Positions 52,815 to 62,748 of a stretch of 64,000 bases of DNA are shown piece after piece (position 1 is the first letter of the stretch; every line of letters starts with the position of its first letter). Below the pieces are notes generated by a model. That model did no database searches. It was not told where the DNA came from and saw only the letters and a program-made list of their open reading frames with translations. The position numbers and the translations under genes were made by a program. This DNA comes from Novosphingobium sp. CF614. Its GTDB lineage: Bacteria > Pseudomonadota > Alphaproteobacteria > Sphingomonadales > Sphingomonadaceae. Where the stretch lies: NCBI RefSeq assembly GCF_900113255.1, contig NZ_FOOR01000001.1, forward strand, positions 1-64,000, read 5' to 3'.

Positions 52815-54008
52815 TCAGGTGGCCGAAGATGCCAGCGCGCGATCCTCGCACGCCGGTTTGTGCGCCGACTTGCGGCGCTTGAGGCCGATCAGCGGGCGCA
52901 GCGGGCCGATTTCCCGGCCGACGAGGTAGAACAGCCAGGACCCCGCCAGGACCGAGACGCATAGAACCAGGAATTCCGGAAATGCCGTCAGCCCCTTGTC
53001 GCGCAGCCAGTAGCTGGCCAGCACCATCACCGTCTGGTGCGCGATGTAGATCGGGAACACCGCCTCGACGAGGGTGGCGCGCCAGCGCGCGTCATGGTTC
53101 CAATATCGGTCGGCGATGCCGAACAGCGCGATCACCATGCCCCAGCTCTGCACGGACTTGGCGAAGGACAGCGGCTGATACCACGCATGCGGCGTCGGCA
53201 CGTTGCCGGGATAGTACCACGCCTCGAGGGCCACGAAGGCGTAGCCCAGCAGGCCAAGCGCCAACGCCAGCTTCCACTGCCGCGCGATCGTCTGGCGCAG
53301 GGCCTGCGATCCGCGCAACACGAAGCCGAACAGGAACATCGCGCCAAAGTGCAGGTGCGCCGCGCGGTCGACGAACAGGCTGTGCATGTCGGTCCAGCCG
53401 TAGACCAGCGAGCGGATCGCGAAGACCCCGGCGATACCCAGCGGCAGCAGCGCCGGTCCTGCCAGGATCCGCTCGCTCCACCGGGCGAGCGCCGTCCGCC
53501 ACGAAGCGGGAAGCACCATCAGGGCGCCGCACAAGATCAGCGTATAGACCAGCAGGTAGATCACGAACCACAAGTGCATGACCGCTGGCAGGCTCTCGTA
53601 GCGCACCTTGTGGAAACTGAACGCGTCGTGCAGCAGGAAGTAGCCGTAGCCGTGTTCGTAGCCGCTGTTGACAAGGCCCATGTACGGCTGCGGCGGCACC
53701 ACCACGGTCAGCCCGAACAGCAGCGGGATGCCGAGCCGCAGCAGCCGGCTCTTGACGAACGCCCCGGTGCTGGCATCCTTGGCGAGCAGCGCCGCGCTGG
53801 CATAGCCGGAAATCGCGAAGAGCAGCGGCAGGCGCCAGGCGCTGAGGCTCAGCAACGGGATTTCCGCCCAGCCCACGACCCCGCGCGAAGGCGTCTGGAA
53901 GCCCCACGGCGTGAAGGAAAAGCCGACATGGTAGAAGATCAGCATCACGAAGGCGCCAATGCGCAGCCAATCCATCCCGTAATGGCGTTGCGTTGGAACG
54001 GGCTTCAT
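52815..54008 (-). CDS. Acyltransferase family 3 membrane protein
   Basis: An inner-membrane acyltransferase of the AT3/OpgC-like family with about ten helices. It begins HYGMDWLRIGAFVMLIFYHV, with the arginine and histidine typical of the AT3 first helix, and has WRLPLLFAISGYASAALL and HLWFVIYLLVYTLI. These proteins transfer acetyl or succinyl groups to extracytoplasmic polysaccharides or lipids; the acceptor is unknown. Two starts are possible: ATG 54008 (397 residues, AAGG nearby) or ATG 54038 (407 residues, no binding site). It is divergent from the LacI-type regulator. Confidence 0.85.
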   Translation of the reverse strand: MKPVPTQRHYGMDWLRIGAFVMLIFYHVGFSFTPWGFQTPSRGVVGWAEIPLLSLSAWRLPLLFAISGYASAALLAKDASTGAFVKSRLLRLGIPLLFGLTVVVPPQPYMGLVNSGYEHGYGYFLLHDAFSFHKVRYESLPAVMHLWFVIYLLVYTLILCGALMVLPASWRTALARWSERILAGPALLPLGIAGVFAIRSLVYGWTDMHSLFVDRAAHLHFGAMFLFGFVLRGSQALRQTIARQWKLALALGLLGYAFVALEAWYYPGNVPTPHAWYQPLSFAKSVQSWGMVIALFGIADRYWNHDARWRATLVEAVFPIYIAHQTVMVLASYWLRDKGLTAFPEFLVLCVSVLAGSWLFYLVGREIGPLRPLIGLKRRKSAHKPACEDRALASSAT

Positions 54009-54298
54009 CACCTTACCTGTTTCATCGGCCAGCTTCATTGACCAGTTTCATTGGCGGACCGGAGGTCCCTTAGGCACGTTGCCGGCGCTCTGCAATCGCA
54101 CGGTTGTATCAGCGCGGCGACGATATTGTGCCAAAACATTCCCCGTCAGGGCCGTGCCGATCGGCTCGAAATGCGCCCTGCCGCATGGAGAGAGCTTGAA
54201 ATGTTGACATGTTCCCGCCCCGGACTCCTTATGACGGCCTGTTCCCATTCAAACCTCGAAGGTCCCGCATTGAGCATGGACCGCTGAAGGATCGCTCG

Positions 54299-55351
54299 AT
54301 GAAGGCCCCGTCCGCGCGCATCACCATAACCGAGATCGCCCAGCTCGCCGGGGTCTCCAAGAAGACGGTCAGCCGCTACTTCAACCACGCCGAACTGCTG
54401 GGCGAGGAGACCCGCGCCCGGGTGCAAGCGGTAATCGCCGAAACCGGCTTCGTGCCCAACGCCCAGGCGCGCGCGCTGGCGCTGCGGCGTAATTTCCTTG
54501 TCGCGCTCATTCATGACGGATCGGATCGCGGCGTCCTCGAACTCGTGGAAACGGGCATGGCAGAGGCCCTGGAGGGCGGCGAGCTGGCGCTGGTGCTGCA
54601 ACCGATCGCCCAGGCGGCCACATCGGCGGACGCGGCGGTGCGGCTGCGCGCCTTCCTCGATCGGCTCCGCCCGACCGGTGTCGTCCTGCTGCCGCCATTG
54701 TCCGAACGCGAGGATCTTGCCGCCCTTTGCGGCGAAGCCGGCGTGCGCTGCGTGCGGCTCGGCTGGGTGCGGGGCGAGCATGGCCTTGCCTGCGACGAAC
54801 GCGGCGCCATGGCCGGGCTGGTCCGCTGGCTGGTGGAACAGGGGCACCGGCGGATCGGCCTCGTCAGTGGTCCGGAGACATCGCTTACCGCGCAGCAGCG
54901 CGAGCTGGGATACCTCGACGCCATGGCCGACCATGGGCTCGATCGCGGCCCTTCGCTGATCGTCGCGGGGGACAACAGCTTCGAATCGGGCATTTCGGCG
55001 GGGCGCCTGCTGCTGGAAGTCAGCCCTCGGCCCAGCGCGATCGTGGCCTGCAACGACGAGATGGCCGCCGGCGTGCTCCACGCGGCGGCCCAGGCATCGG
55101 TGCCGGTGCCCTCCGCGCTTTCGGTGGTCGGCTTCGACGATGCCCTCCTCGCCGCCAGGACATGGCCGCCGCTCACCTCGCTACGCGTGCCCTGGAAGCG
55201 CATGGCGCGCGAGGCCGTCGCCCGCATCACCGCAGAGACCGCGCAGCAGGCCTATGTCCCGTTCACCGCGGAACTGGTGATCCGCGATTCGGTCCGGCCA
55301 CTCGCCGCCGTTCCGAGCGGCACGCCGGGGTCGCTGCTCCAGCCCGGATAG
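54299..55351 (+). CDS. LacI-family transcriptional regulator
   Basis: A 350-residue regulator: N-terminal LacI helix-turn-helix (ITITEIAQLAGVSKKTVSRY, about 8-27), hinge region with GFVPNAQARALA, and a periplasmic-binding-protein-like effector domain (GLVSGPETSLTAQQRELGY, AIVACNDEMAAGVLHAA, VVGFDD). The effector is probably a sugar. ATG 54299 has AAGGA upstream and starts the homology. ATGT-TG-ACAT at 54201 is a weak candidate operator in the 290-bp region shared with the divergent acyltransferase gene, its only obvious potential target here. Confidence 0.88.
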   Translation: MKAPSARITITEIAQLAGVSKKTVSRYFNHAELLGEETRARVQAVIAETGFVPNAQARALALRRNFLVALIHDGSDRGVLELVETGMAEALEGGELALVLQPIAQAATSADAAVRLRAFLDRLRPTGVVLLPPLSEREDLAALCGEAGVRCVRLGWVRGEHGLACDERGAMAGLVRWLVEQGHRRIGLVSGPETSLTAQQRELGYLDAMADHGLDRGPSLIVAGDNSFESGISAGRLLLEVSPRPSAIVACNDEMAAGVLHAAAQASVPVPSALSVVGFDDALLAARTWPPLTSLRVPWKRMAREAVARITAETAQQAYVPFTAELVIRDSVRPLAAVPSGTPGSLLQPG

Positions 55352-55374
55352 CCGCGACCCCGGCAATCAAGGCT

Positions 55375-57165
55375 TCAGAAAGCCTCTTCCGCCAGCGCCA
55401 TCATCGAAGCCTTGCCCGACTTGATCGCCAGGAACGCGGCGGTCGCCTGGGACAGGATGCGGTCGAAATAGAACCGCGCGGTGGCGAGCTTGGCCTGGTA
55501 GAACGCGGCTTCCCCGGTGCCTTCCGCCAGCCTGCCCTGCGCGATCATCGCCGCCTTCGCGAAGCAGTAGCCCATGGCGACCAGGCCGGTAAGGCGCAGG
55601 TAGTCCGTGGCGGCGGCGGCGCCTTCCTCGGGATCTGCCATGCCCTTCTGGGCAATGGTCGCGGTCGAGAGCTGGAGCGCCCCGAAGGCCTTTTCCAGCG
55701 CCTCTATCATCGGCTTGAACGCCTCGTTCTCCTTGTTCGCCTCGATGAACCGCGAGACCGGATGGAAGAACGAACGCAAGTTGCGGCCCATGTGCGCGGG
55801 CAGCTTGCGGCCGACAAGGTCGAGCGCCTGGATGCCGTTGGTGCCTTCGTAGATCATCGCGATACGCGCATCGCGCACATATTGCTCCACGCCGCTTTCG
55901 GCGATGTAGCCGTGGCCGCCATAGACCTGCACCGCCAGGTTGGCGCTCTCGAAGCCTAGGTCGGTGAACAGCGCCTTCACCACCGGCGTCATCAGCGCGA
56001 CGAAATCGGACGCGCGCTGCTTCACTTCGGGGTCGGCCGAATGCTTCTCCGCGTCGAGGGCGCGGCTGACCCAGGCGGAGATGGCGCGGCAGCCTTCGTT
56101 GTAGGCGCGCATGGTCATGAGCATGCGGCGGACATCGGGATGGACGATGATCGGATCCGCCGGCCCCTTGGGGTTCTTCACGCCCGAAAGCGAGCGGCCC
56201 TGCAAGCGCTCCCGGGCATACCACACCGCCGACTGGTAGGCGGCTTCGCCCACGCCGAGCCCCTGGATGCCGACCGAGACGCGCTCGGTGTTCATCATCT
56301 TGAACATCGCCTCCATGCCCTTGTTCGGATTGCCGACCAGCCAGCCGGTCGAATCCTCGAAATTGAGCTGGCAGGTGGCCGAGGCCTTGAGGCCCATCTT
56401 GTGCTCGATCGCGGCGACCGAGACGCCGTTCGCGGGACCGGGCGTGCCGTCCTCCTTCGGCAGGTACTTGGGCACCAGGAACAGGCTGATGCCCTTCACC
56501 CCCTCGGGGGCGCCGGCTAGGCGGGCAAGGACGAGGTGGACGATGTTCTCGGTCAGGTCATGCTCGCCCGCCGAAATGAAGATCTTGCCGCCGGTGATCC
56601 TGTAGCTGCCATCCTCCTGCGGCACCGCCTTGGTGCGCAGCATGCCAAGGTCGGTGCCGCAATGCGCCTCGGTGAGGCACATGGTGCCCGACCAGGTGCC
56701 TTCGACCATCTTCGGCAGATAGAGCTTCTTGAGCTCGTCGCTGGCATAACCCTCGATCGCGGTCGTCCCGCCGTGCGTGAGGCCGGGATAGAGGCTGAAC
56801 GCGAGATTGGTCGAGCAGATCATTTCCTCGGTCATCTTGTTGACCGATTCCGGCAGCCCCTGCCCGCCCCACTCGGGATCGGAAGCGAGCGCGCACCAGC
56901 CGCCCTCGCGGAACAGGTCATAGGCTTCCTTGAAGCCGGACGGCGTGCGCACGACACCGTTCTCCAGCGTGCAGCCCTCGATATCGCCGCCGCGGTTGAG
57001 CGGCAGGAGCACTTCCTGCGCCACCTTGGCCGCTTCCTCGAGCACGGCGTCGACAAGGTCGGGCGTGAATTCCGCCAGTGCCTCGAGATTGCCGAAACCG
57101 TCATCCTGGTGAAGCTCGTGCAGCACGAACTTCATGTCGCGCAAAGGTGCTTCGTAGACTTGCAT
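55375..57165 (-). CDS. Large acyl-CoA dehydrogenase (DmdC/FadE-like, with C-terminal extension)
   Basis: A 596-residue FAD-dependent acyl-CoA dehydrogenase with the extra C-terminal domain seen in DmdC-type enzymes. Landmarks are GGQGLPESVNKMTEEM, CLTEAHCGTDLGMLRT, KIFISAGEHDL, VQVYGGHGYIAESGVEQYVRD and the catalytic glutamate in MIYEGTNGIQALDL. It probably performs the first oxidation step for medium or long acyl-CoA. ATG 57165 has GAGGAGAG upstream. It is followed by a convergent regulator and preceded by the FadB-like gene on the same strand. Confidence 0.9.
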   Translation of the reverse strand: MQVYEAPLRDMKFVLHELHQDDGFGNLEALAEFTPDLVDAVLEEAAKVAQEVLLPLNRGGDIEGCTLENGVVRTPSGFKEAYDLFREGGWCALASDPEWGGQGLPESVNKMTEEMICSTNLAFSLYPGLTHGGTTAIEGYASDELKKLYLPKMVEGTWSGTMCLTEAHCGTDLGMLRTKAVPQEDGSYRITGGKIFISAGEHDLTENIVHLVLARLAGAPEGVKGISLFLVPKYLPKEDGTPGPANGVSVAAIEHKMGLKASATCQLNFEDSTGWLVGNPNKGMEAMFKMMNTERVSVGIQGLGVGEAAYQSAVWYARERLQGRSLSGVKNPKGPADPIIVHPDVRRMLMTMRAYNEGCRAISAWVSRALDAEKHSADPEVKQRASDFVALMTPVVKALFTDLGFESANLAVQVYGGHGYIAESGVEQYVRDARIAMIYEGTNGIQALDLVGRKLPAHMGRNLRSFFHPVSRFIEANKENEAFKPMIEALEKAFGALQLSTATIAQKGMADPEEGAAAATDYLRLTGLVAMGYCFAKAAMIAQGRLAEGTGEAAFYQAKLATARFYFDRILSQATAAFLAIKSGKASMMALAEEAF

Positions 57166-57314
57166 GTCACTCTCCTCACGGGCGACCGAGGCCGATCCTG
57201 CCGTTCTCCATCTCGCCATCAACCCGGGAAGCGCGCACCTGTTCGGCGCGGGCCTTTGCGATGACGATGGAGTGGTGGTCTTCGCGGCGCGCCCTTTCGT
57301 GCCTGTTCAATCCA

Positions 57315-59639
57315 TCAATTCCGCAGCGGCTTGCCCGTTTCCAGCATGTGCTCGACCCGGGCGATCGAACGCGGTTCGCGCACCAGCCGCATGAAGGTCT
57401 CGCGCTCCAGCTTGAGCAGTTCCTGCTCGCTCACTGTATCCACCAGGTCCGCCTCGCCGCCGCTGAGCACCGTGGCCAGCGCGTCCGAGACGACCATGTC
57501 GTAGTCCGTCGCCAGGCCGCGCTTGCGAAAACCCTGCGCCGCCATGTTCAGGGCGACGTGACCGCCATCGCCCGGCAGCCTGAATTCCGGCGCTTCCGGC
57601 GGGGCATAGCCCTCGACCAGCGACAGCGCCTTCTGCTTGGCGTCATACAGCAGGCGATCGCGGTTCATCGTGATCCCGTCTCCGGGGCGCAGGAACAACA
57701 GCTCCTTAGCCTCGGCCGCCGACTTGGAGACCGTCGCGGTCGAGACGGTCTCGAACACCTTGGCGACGGCGGGCATCGGTCCCTTGGGCATCATCGGCGC
57801 CTTGCGGGCGCGATCGAGCATCTCGCCGTTGCCACCCCAGCCGGGGATCAGCCCGACACCGCATTCGACAAGGCCGGTATAAAGCTCGGCATGGGCCTGG
57901 ATAGCATCGCAGTGGAGCAGGATCTCGCAGCCGCCGCCAACCGCGAGGCCGGCCGGCGCGCCGACCACCGGGAAAGGTGCGTACTTGAGGCCCTTGTAGG
58001 CCATCTGCCCGCCCGCCACGAGCTTTTCGATCTCGCCCCAGGCGGCGATGTTGAGCGCGAACAGCGCAAGGCCAAGGTTCGCGCCGGCAGAGAAGCCATC
58101 GGCGTCGTTGTAGACGACCAGCGCCTTGTACTGGACCGAGACCAGCGGGATGGCCTGCACGATCAGCTTCATCACCTCGCCGTCAAGCGCGTTCATCTTG
58201 CCGGTGAATTCCAGGCAGGCCACCCCGTCCCCGATATCCCAGAGCGCGGCCGAGGCGTTCTTGAGGATCGGCTTGGAGGCGAGCTTGACGTCGCCGAGGC
58301 GCAGCACGCCCGCGGGACAAACCATGTCGCGATATTCGCCGTCGAGCCCCAGGAACTGGCGCTTGCCGTTCTCGATCCGGTAGAACGTGCGATCGCCCGC
58401 CAGTCTGAGCATTTCGGGCACCGGGCGGCCTTCGGCTTCCAGGCGTTCCGCCAGGTAGCGCGCGCCGAGCCGGTCGATCATCTCGAAAGGCCCGGCCTTC
58501 CAGTTGTAGCCGAGCTTCATCGCATCGTCGATGGCCACCACGTCGGCCGCCGCCGCAGGCACCAGCCCGGCGGCATAGGCGAGCGTCTCGCCCATGACCG
58601 CCCAGGCATATTCGCCGATCGGCCCCTTGGTCTCGACCAGCGCCCTGAGATCGCCCTTGGCGGCCGGGCCGGTGGGGCCAAGCGGCTTGGCCGCGGCGCG
58701 GTATTCGCCGGTGGTAAGCTCGATCGCCTCCTTGCGGCGGCCCATCTCCTTGTTGATGCGATAGAAACCGCCCTTGCCCTTGCGGCCCGTGTACCCCTCG
58801 GCAATCATCCTGCGGATCAGCGGGTGGTCGATCGCGATGGCGTGATAGGAATCGTCCTTTGGCAGCGTCGCGGTCAGGCTCACTTGCAAGTGCGGCATGA
58901 TGTCTATGCCGACAAGGTCGACGAGCCCGAAGATGGCCGTCTTGGGCACCCCCATCGGCGGTCCGGCGATGGCGTCGGCCAGTTCCACGCTCAAGCCCAT
59001 GTCAAAGGCGGCGTTGAGGCCGAGCTGGATCCAGTAAGTGCCGATGCGATTGGCGATGAAGCCAGGCGTGTCCTTGCCATGGACCACCGATTTGCCCATC
59101 GCCACGTCGGCGAAAGCCTCCACCTTCGCGGCGACTTCGGCATCCGTATCGGGGCCGGTGACGATCTCCAGCAGGCGCATGTAGCGCGGCGGATTGAAGA
59201 AGTGGGTAATCAGGAAATCGCGCTTGAACGCCTCTGATCGCCCCTCGACGAGATTGACGAGCGGGATCGTCGACGTGTTCGAGGAAACCGCCGTGCCCGG
59301 GCGCTTCACCGCTTCGAGCCTGGCGTAGAGGTTCTGCTTGATGTCGAGCCGCTCGATCACCGCCTCGATCACCCAGTCGCATGTCGCGATCTTGTCGAGG
59401 TGGTCGTCGATATTGCCGGTTTCGACCAGCTTCGCCGCCGCCTTGCTCATGAAAGGTGCCGGCTCGGTCTTGAGCATCCGCGCGACGGCGCCTTCGGCGA
59501 TGGCATTGCGGTTCGCCCCGTCCTTCGGAACGATGTCGAGCAGCAGCACCGGCACGCCGGCATTGGCGACTTGCGCGGCGATGCCGGCGCCCATGGTGCC
59601 GGCGCCGATCACGCAGACCTTGTTGATGGACTGGCTCAT
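57315..59639 (-). CDS. 3-hydroxyacyl-CoA dehydrogenase/enoyl-CoA hydratase fusion (FadB/FadN-like)
   Basis: A bifunctional beta-oxidation protein of 774 residues. The NAD-binding dehydrogenase domain comes first (VCVIGAGTMGAGIAAQVA, residues 8-25; THFFNPPRYMRLLEIV; GFIANRIGTYW) and the crotonase-fold hydratase region last (NDADGFSAGANL, APAGLAVGGGCEILLHCD, GLIPGWGGNGEML). This order is the reverse of E. coli FadB and resembles Bacillus FadN. Its start overlaps the thiolase stop as ATGA, so hydration, oxidation and cleavage are co-translated. Confidence 0.92.
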   Translation of the reverse strand: MSQSINKVCVIGAGTMGAGIAAQVANAGVPVLLLDIVPKDGANRNAIAEGAVARMLKTEPAPFMSKAAAKLVETGNIDDHLDKIATCDWVIEAVIERLDIKQNLYARLEAVKRPGTAVSSNTSTIPLVNLVEGRSEAFKRDFLITHFFNPPRYMRLLEIVTGPDTDAEVAAKVEAFADVAMGKSVVHGKDTPGFIANRIGTYWIQLGLNAAFDMGLSVELADAIAGPPMGVPKTAIFGLVDLVGIDIMPHLQVSLTATLPKDDSYHAIAIDHPLIRRMIAEGYTGRKGKGGFYRINKEMGRRKEAIELTTGEYRAAAKPLGPTGPAAKGDLRALVETKGPIGEYAWAVMGETLAYAAGLVPAAAADVVAIDDAMKLGYNWKAGPFEMIDRLGARYLAERLEAEGRPVPEMLRLAGDRTFYRIENGKRQFLGLDGEYRDMVCPAGVLRLGDVKLASKPILKNASAALWDIGDGVACLEFTGKMNALDGEVMKLIVQAIPLVSVQYKALVVYNDADGFSAGANLGLALFALNIAAWGEIEKLVAGGQMAYKGLKYAPFPVVGAPAGLAVGGGCEILLHCDAIQAHAELYTGLVECGVGLIPGWGGNGEMLDRARKAPMMPKGPMPAVAKVFETVSTATVSKSAAEAKELLFLRPGDGITMNRDRLLYDAKQKALSLVEGYAPPEAPEFRLPGDGGHVALNMAAQGFRKRGLATDYDMVVSDALATVLSGGEADLVDTVSEQELLKLERETFMRLVREPRSIARVEHMLETGKPLRN

Positions 59640-60772
59640 TCCACCGCCTCCAGCACGGTGGCTATGCCCTGCCCGCCGCCGATGCACTGCGTGGCCAGCG
59701 CATACTTGCCGCCTTCGCGCTTGAGCAACGCAGCCGCCTTGCCGACGATTCGCGCGCCGGTTGCGCCGAGCGGGTGGCCGATGGCGATCCCTCCCCCGTC
59801 GATGTTGGTCTTCGCGGCATCGAGGCCGAGATCCTTCATGCAGGCGAGCGCCTGCGATGCGAAAGCCTCGTTGAGTTCGACGACATCGAGATCGCCGGCA
59901 GTGATGCCCGCCCGCGCCATCGCCTTCTGGCTCGAGATGATCGGGCCGAGGCCCATGGTTTCCGGCGCACAGCCGGAAATGCTGACCGCCTTGATCCGGG
60001 CGAGGATCGGCAGGCCATGCTTGCGGGCATAGTCCTCGGTGGTGACGAGCACCGCGCTCGCGCCGTCGGTGAGCGGCGAGGACGTGCCGGCGGTGACGGT
60101 GCCCCTGGCATCGAAGGCGGGCTTGAGGCCGGCCAGGTCCTGGGCGGTGGTGCCGGGACGGATCGTGCCGTCCTCGCTCACGGTGCCGGCCTTGGTTTCG
60201 ATCGGCACGATCTCGTCGACGAACTTGCCCGCCTCGCGCGCGGCGGCGGCGCGCCTCTGGCTCTCGACAGCCAGGGCCTCCTGCGCCTCGCGGCCGATCT
60301 GGTATTTTTCGGCGACGTTCTCGGCCGTCTCGCCCATCGACATATAGGCGGCGCTCTTCTCCGCCAGGGCGCGGTTGGGAAGCGGGTTGAAGCCCATCAT
60401 CGGCACCCGGCTCATCGATTCGACACCGGCGCAGATGAAGACTTCACCGGCGCCGACGGCGATCTGGCCCATGGCGATGTGGATCGCGCTCATCGAAGAT
60501 CCGCAGAACCGGTTCACCGTCATGCCGCCGACCGAGATCGGCAGATCCGCCAGCAGGCCGATCAGGCGCGCGACGTTGAGCCCCTGCTCCCCCTCGGGAA
60601 AGGCACAGCCGACGATCACGTCCTCGATGTCCGCCGGCTCGACTCCGGTCTTGCCGATCAGGCCGCGAATCACTTGCGCAGCGAGATCATCCGGCCGGAC
60701 CCGGGCGAGCGCGCCCTTGCCGGCCAGGTGGAACGGGGAACGGGCGAAACCCGCGATCACGACGCTTTGCAT
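59636..60772 (-). CDS. fadA: Acetyl-CoA acyltransferase (thiolase)
   Basis: Cleaves 3-ketoacyl-CoA to acetyl-CoA and a shortened acyl-CoA. The 378-residue thiolase has the acyl-binding Cys90 in VNRFCGSSMSAI, the catalytic HPLGATGARI and the second cysteine in QCIGGGQG. First gene of the coupled beta-oxidation pair. Name assigned by analogy with FadA of FadAB systems. Confidence 0.92.
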   Translation of the reverse strand: MQSVVIAGFARSPFHLAGKGALARVRPDDLAAQVIRGLIGKTGVEPADIEDVIVGCAFPEGEQGLNVARLIGLLADLPISVGGMTVNRFCGSSMSAIHIAMGQIAVGAGEVFICAGVESMSRVPMMGFNPLPNRALAEKSAAYMSMGETAENVAEKYQIGREAQEALAVESQRRAAAAREAGKFVDEIVPIETKAGTVSEDGTIRPGTTAQDLAGLKPAFDARGTVTAGTSSPLTDGASAVLVTTEDYARKHGLPILARIKAVSISGCAPETMGLGPIISSQKAMARAGITAGDLDVVELNEAFASQALACMKDLGLDAAKTNIDGGGIAIGHPLGATGARIVGKAAALLKREGGKYALATQCIGGGQGIATVLEAVE

Positions 60773-60970
60773 GCATTCTCTCCATCGGACGAAACCGGCC
60801 CATAGCAGATCAGGGCGGATCGATCATCTTCCCTAAAGGTGCAATTCTTTCCCTATACGTCAAGCAATTTTTGCGTTAACGAAGGTGCGTCAGTCCCAAA
60901 CCGGATCCTTCGCCGCGAAGGTTCCGGGCCAGAAAAGGCGGAGGCGACGGAGAAGGATGAAAGGTCGCAC

Positions 60971-61405
60971 ATGAAGGTATTGAAACACGCCGGCGTGGCT
61001 GCGGTTGCCGCGGTCCTGCTTGCAAATCCGGCGCTCGCGGCGGGACCGGACTCGGTCCTGGGCAAATGGCGGACGCCGTCGCGCCACGGGGTCATCGAAA
61101 TCGCGCGATGCGGCGAATCGCTCTGCGGTCGCCTGCTCGAATCGGACGGCCTGCGCGCCAACCCGGACCTGCGCGACGTGCACAACAAGGACACGGCCAA
61201 GCGTTCCCGCCGCGTCGACGGGCTGCAAATGCTCGGCGGGTTCACCCGCGAGGCGGACAAATGGTCCGGCGGCTGGATCTACAACCCCGAGGACGGGGGC
61301 ACCTACAAGGCGACGATAACCCCCGCCGGTGCCCAGGCCCTCAAGCTGAAGGGCTGCATCGCGTGGCCCCTGTGCAAGACGCAGACATGGACCCGCCTGC
61401 CCTGA
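60971..61405 (+). CDS. DUF2147-type small exported protein
   Basis: A 144-residue protein with a Sec signal (about 1-23, ending ALA). A beta-rich domain follows, with SVLGKWRTPSRHGVIEIARC, LCGRLLES, GWIYNPEDGGTYKATITP and GCIAWPLCKTQTWTR, a layout typical of DUF2147. The four cysteines may pair in the periplasm. Function is unknown; it directly precedes the FadL gene, 44 bp away on the same strand, so the two may be co-transcribed. Confidence 0.82.
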   Translation: MKVLKHAGVAAVAAVLLANPALAAGPDSVLGKWRTPSRHGVIEIARCGESLCGRLLESDGLRANPDLRDVHNKDTAKRSRRVDGLQMLGGFTREADKWSGGWIYNPEDGGTYKATITPAGAQALKLKGCIAWPLCKTQTWTRLP

Positions 61406-61449
61406 CCGCGCGTTGCACCAAGTACGAATAAGATGGGAGATACCTGAAA

Positions 61450-62748
61450 ATGAAAAATACATTCGGTCGCATCATCCTTGCCGGAACGGCTTCGGCCGGG
61501 GCCCTCGGTCTTGCCGGCGCGGCACAGGCCCAGGCCTTCTACCTCCAGGAACAGTCGGTCCGCGCGCAGGGCCGCGCCTTCTCCGGCGAGGCGGCGGACA
61601 CCGGCGTCGATTCGATGTGGTGGAACCCGGCGTCGATTGGCGGCATGGAAGGCGGCGAAGCCGCGGTCCATGCCAGCGCCATCCTGCCGCGCGGCAAAGT
61701 GACGGACCAGGGCACGGTGATCGTGCGCCCGGCGCAGTCCCCCGCATCGGTGGGCGGCGTCGCCGTCGCGAAGAACCCGATCAGCAACGGCCTGCTGCCC
61801 TCCGGCGCCGTCGCCTACGGATTCGGCAAGGTCGCGCTGGGGCTGACGGTAACCGCGCCCTATTCGTTCACCACCAACTACGCCGCCGACAGCTGGGCGC
61901 GCTATACCGCCGACAAGACCAAGCTGCGCACGATCGACATCCAGCCCACCGTCGCCGTGGAGCTGACGCCGGGATTGAACCTTGGCGCCGGCCTCAACAT
62001 CGAGCATGCCGATGCGAGCCTGAGCAATTACCTGCCCAACCTTTCGCCGCTGCTGGCCGATGGCCACCAGAGCCTTTCCGGCAAGGGCTGGGACGTGGGC
62101 TGGTCCGTCGGCGCGCAGTACCACACCGGCCCGCTGTCGCTGGGCCTGGCCTACAAGTCCAGCATCAAGCACACGCTCAAGGGCACGGTGACGACCGAGG
62201 GGCTGCTCGGCCCGCTGGCCGCGCAGAACGGCACCATCGCCACCACGGCCAGCTTCTCCACTCCGTGGCAGGCGGTCGGCAGCCTGCGCTACCGGGCCAC
62301 CGACAAGCTGACGCTTAACGCCCAGGTCGTGCGTTACGGCTGGAGCGAGTTCGACACCATCGACCTCGGCGATCCGCTGAACGTCTCGATCCCGGAACAC
62401 TACCAGGACAGCTGGAGCTACGCGGTCGGCGCGGACTATGCCGTCAGCCCCAAGTGGACCGTGCGCGCCGGCGTGCAGTTCGGCGAAACCCCGACCCAGG
62501 ACGGCCAGCGCGACGCGCGCGTGCCCGATTCGGATCGCTGGAATTTCTCGGCCGGCACCAGCTACGCCGTGACCGACAAGTTCACCATCGACGCGGCGGC
62601 GTCCTACATCGCATTCAAGGACGCCTCGATCGACCGGACCACCGCGGCCTATCCGGGCACCGCGGTGCAAACGCCGATCCTGGTCGATGGCACGCTCACG
62701 GACGCCTCCGCCCTCGTGCTTTCCCTCGGCGCGCGGGTGGCGTTCTGA
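61450..62748 (+). CDS. fadL: FadL-type outer-membrane fatty acid transporter
   Basis: A 432-residue outer-membrane beta-barrel carrying long-chain fatty acids or other hydrophobic compounds. A Sec signal ends near residue 28 (AQA). The mature protein starts FYLQEQSVRAQGRAFSGEAA, then the NPA motif (MWWNPASIGG) that marks FadL proteins; the C-terminus ends GARVAF with the terminal aromatic residue. GGGAG precedes the ATG. The ligase gene overlaps its stop as TGATG, joining uptake to activation. Confidence 0.92.
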   Translation: MKNTFGRIILAGTASAGALGLAGAAQAQAFYLQEQSVRAQGRAFSGEAADTGVDSMWWNPASIGGMEGGEAAVHASAILPRGKVTDQGTVIVRPAQSPASVGGVAVAKNPISNGLLPSGAVAYGFGKVALGLTVTAPYSFTTNYAADSWARYTADKTKLRTIDIQPTVAVELTPGLNLGAGLNIEHADASLSNYLPNLSPLLADGHQSLSGKGWDVGWSVGAQYHTGPLSLGLAYKSSIKHTLKGTVTTEGLLGPLAAQNGTIATTASFSTPWQAVGSLRYRATDKLTLNAQVVRYGWSEFDTIDLGDPLNVSIPEHYQDSWSYAVGADYAVSPKWTVRAGVQFGETPTQDGQRDARVPDSDRWNFSAGTSYAVTDKFTIDAAASYIAFKDASIDRTTAAYPGTAVQTPILVDGTLTDASALVLSLGARVAF

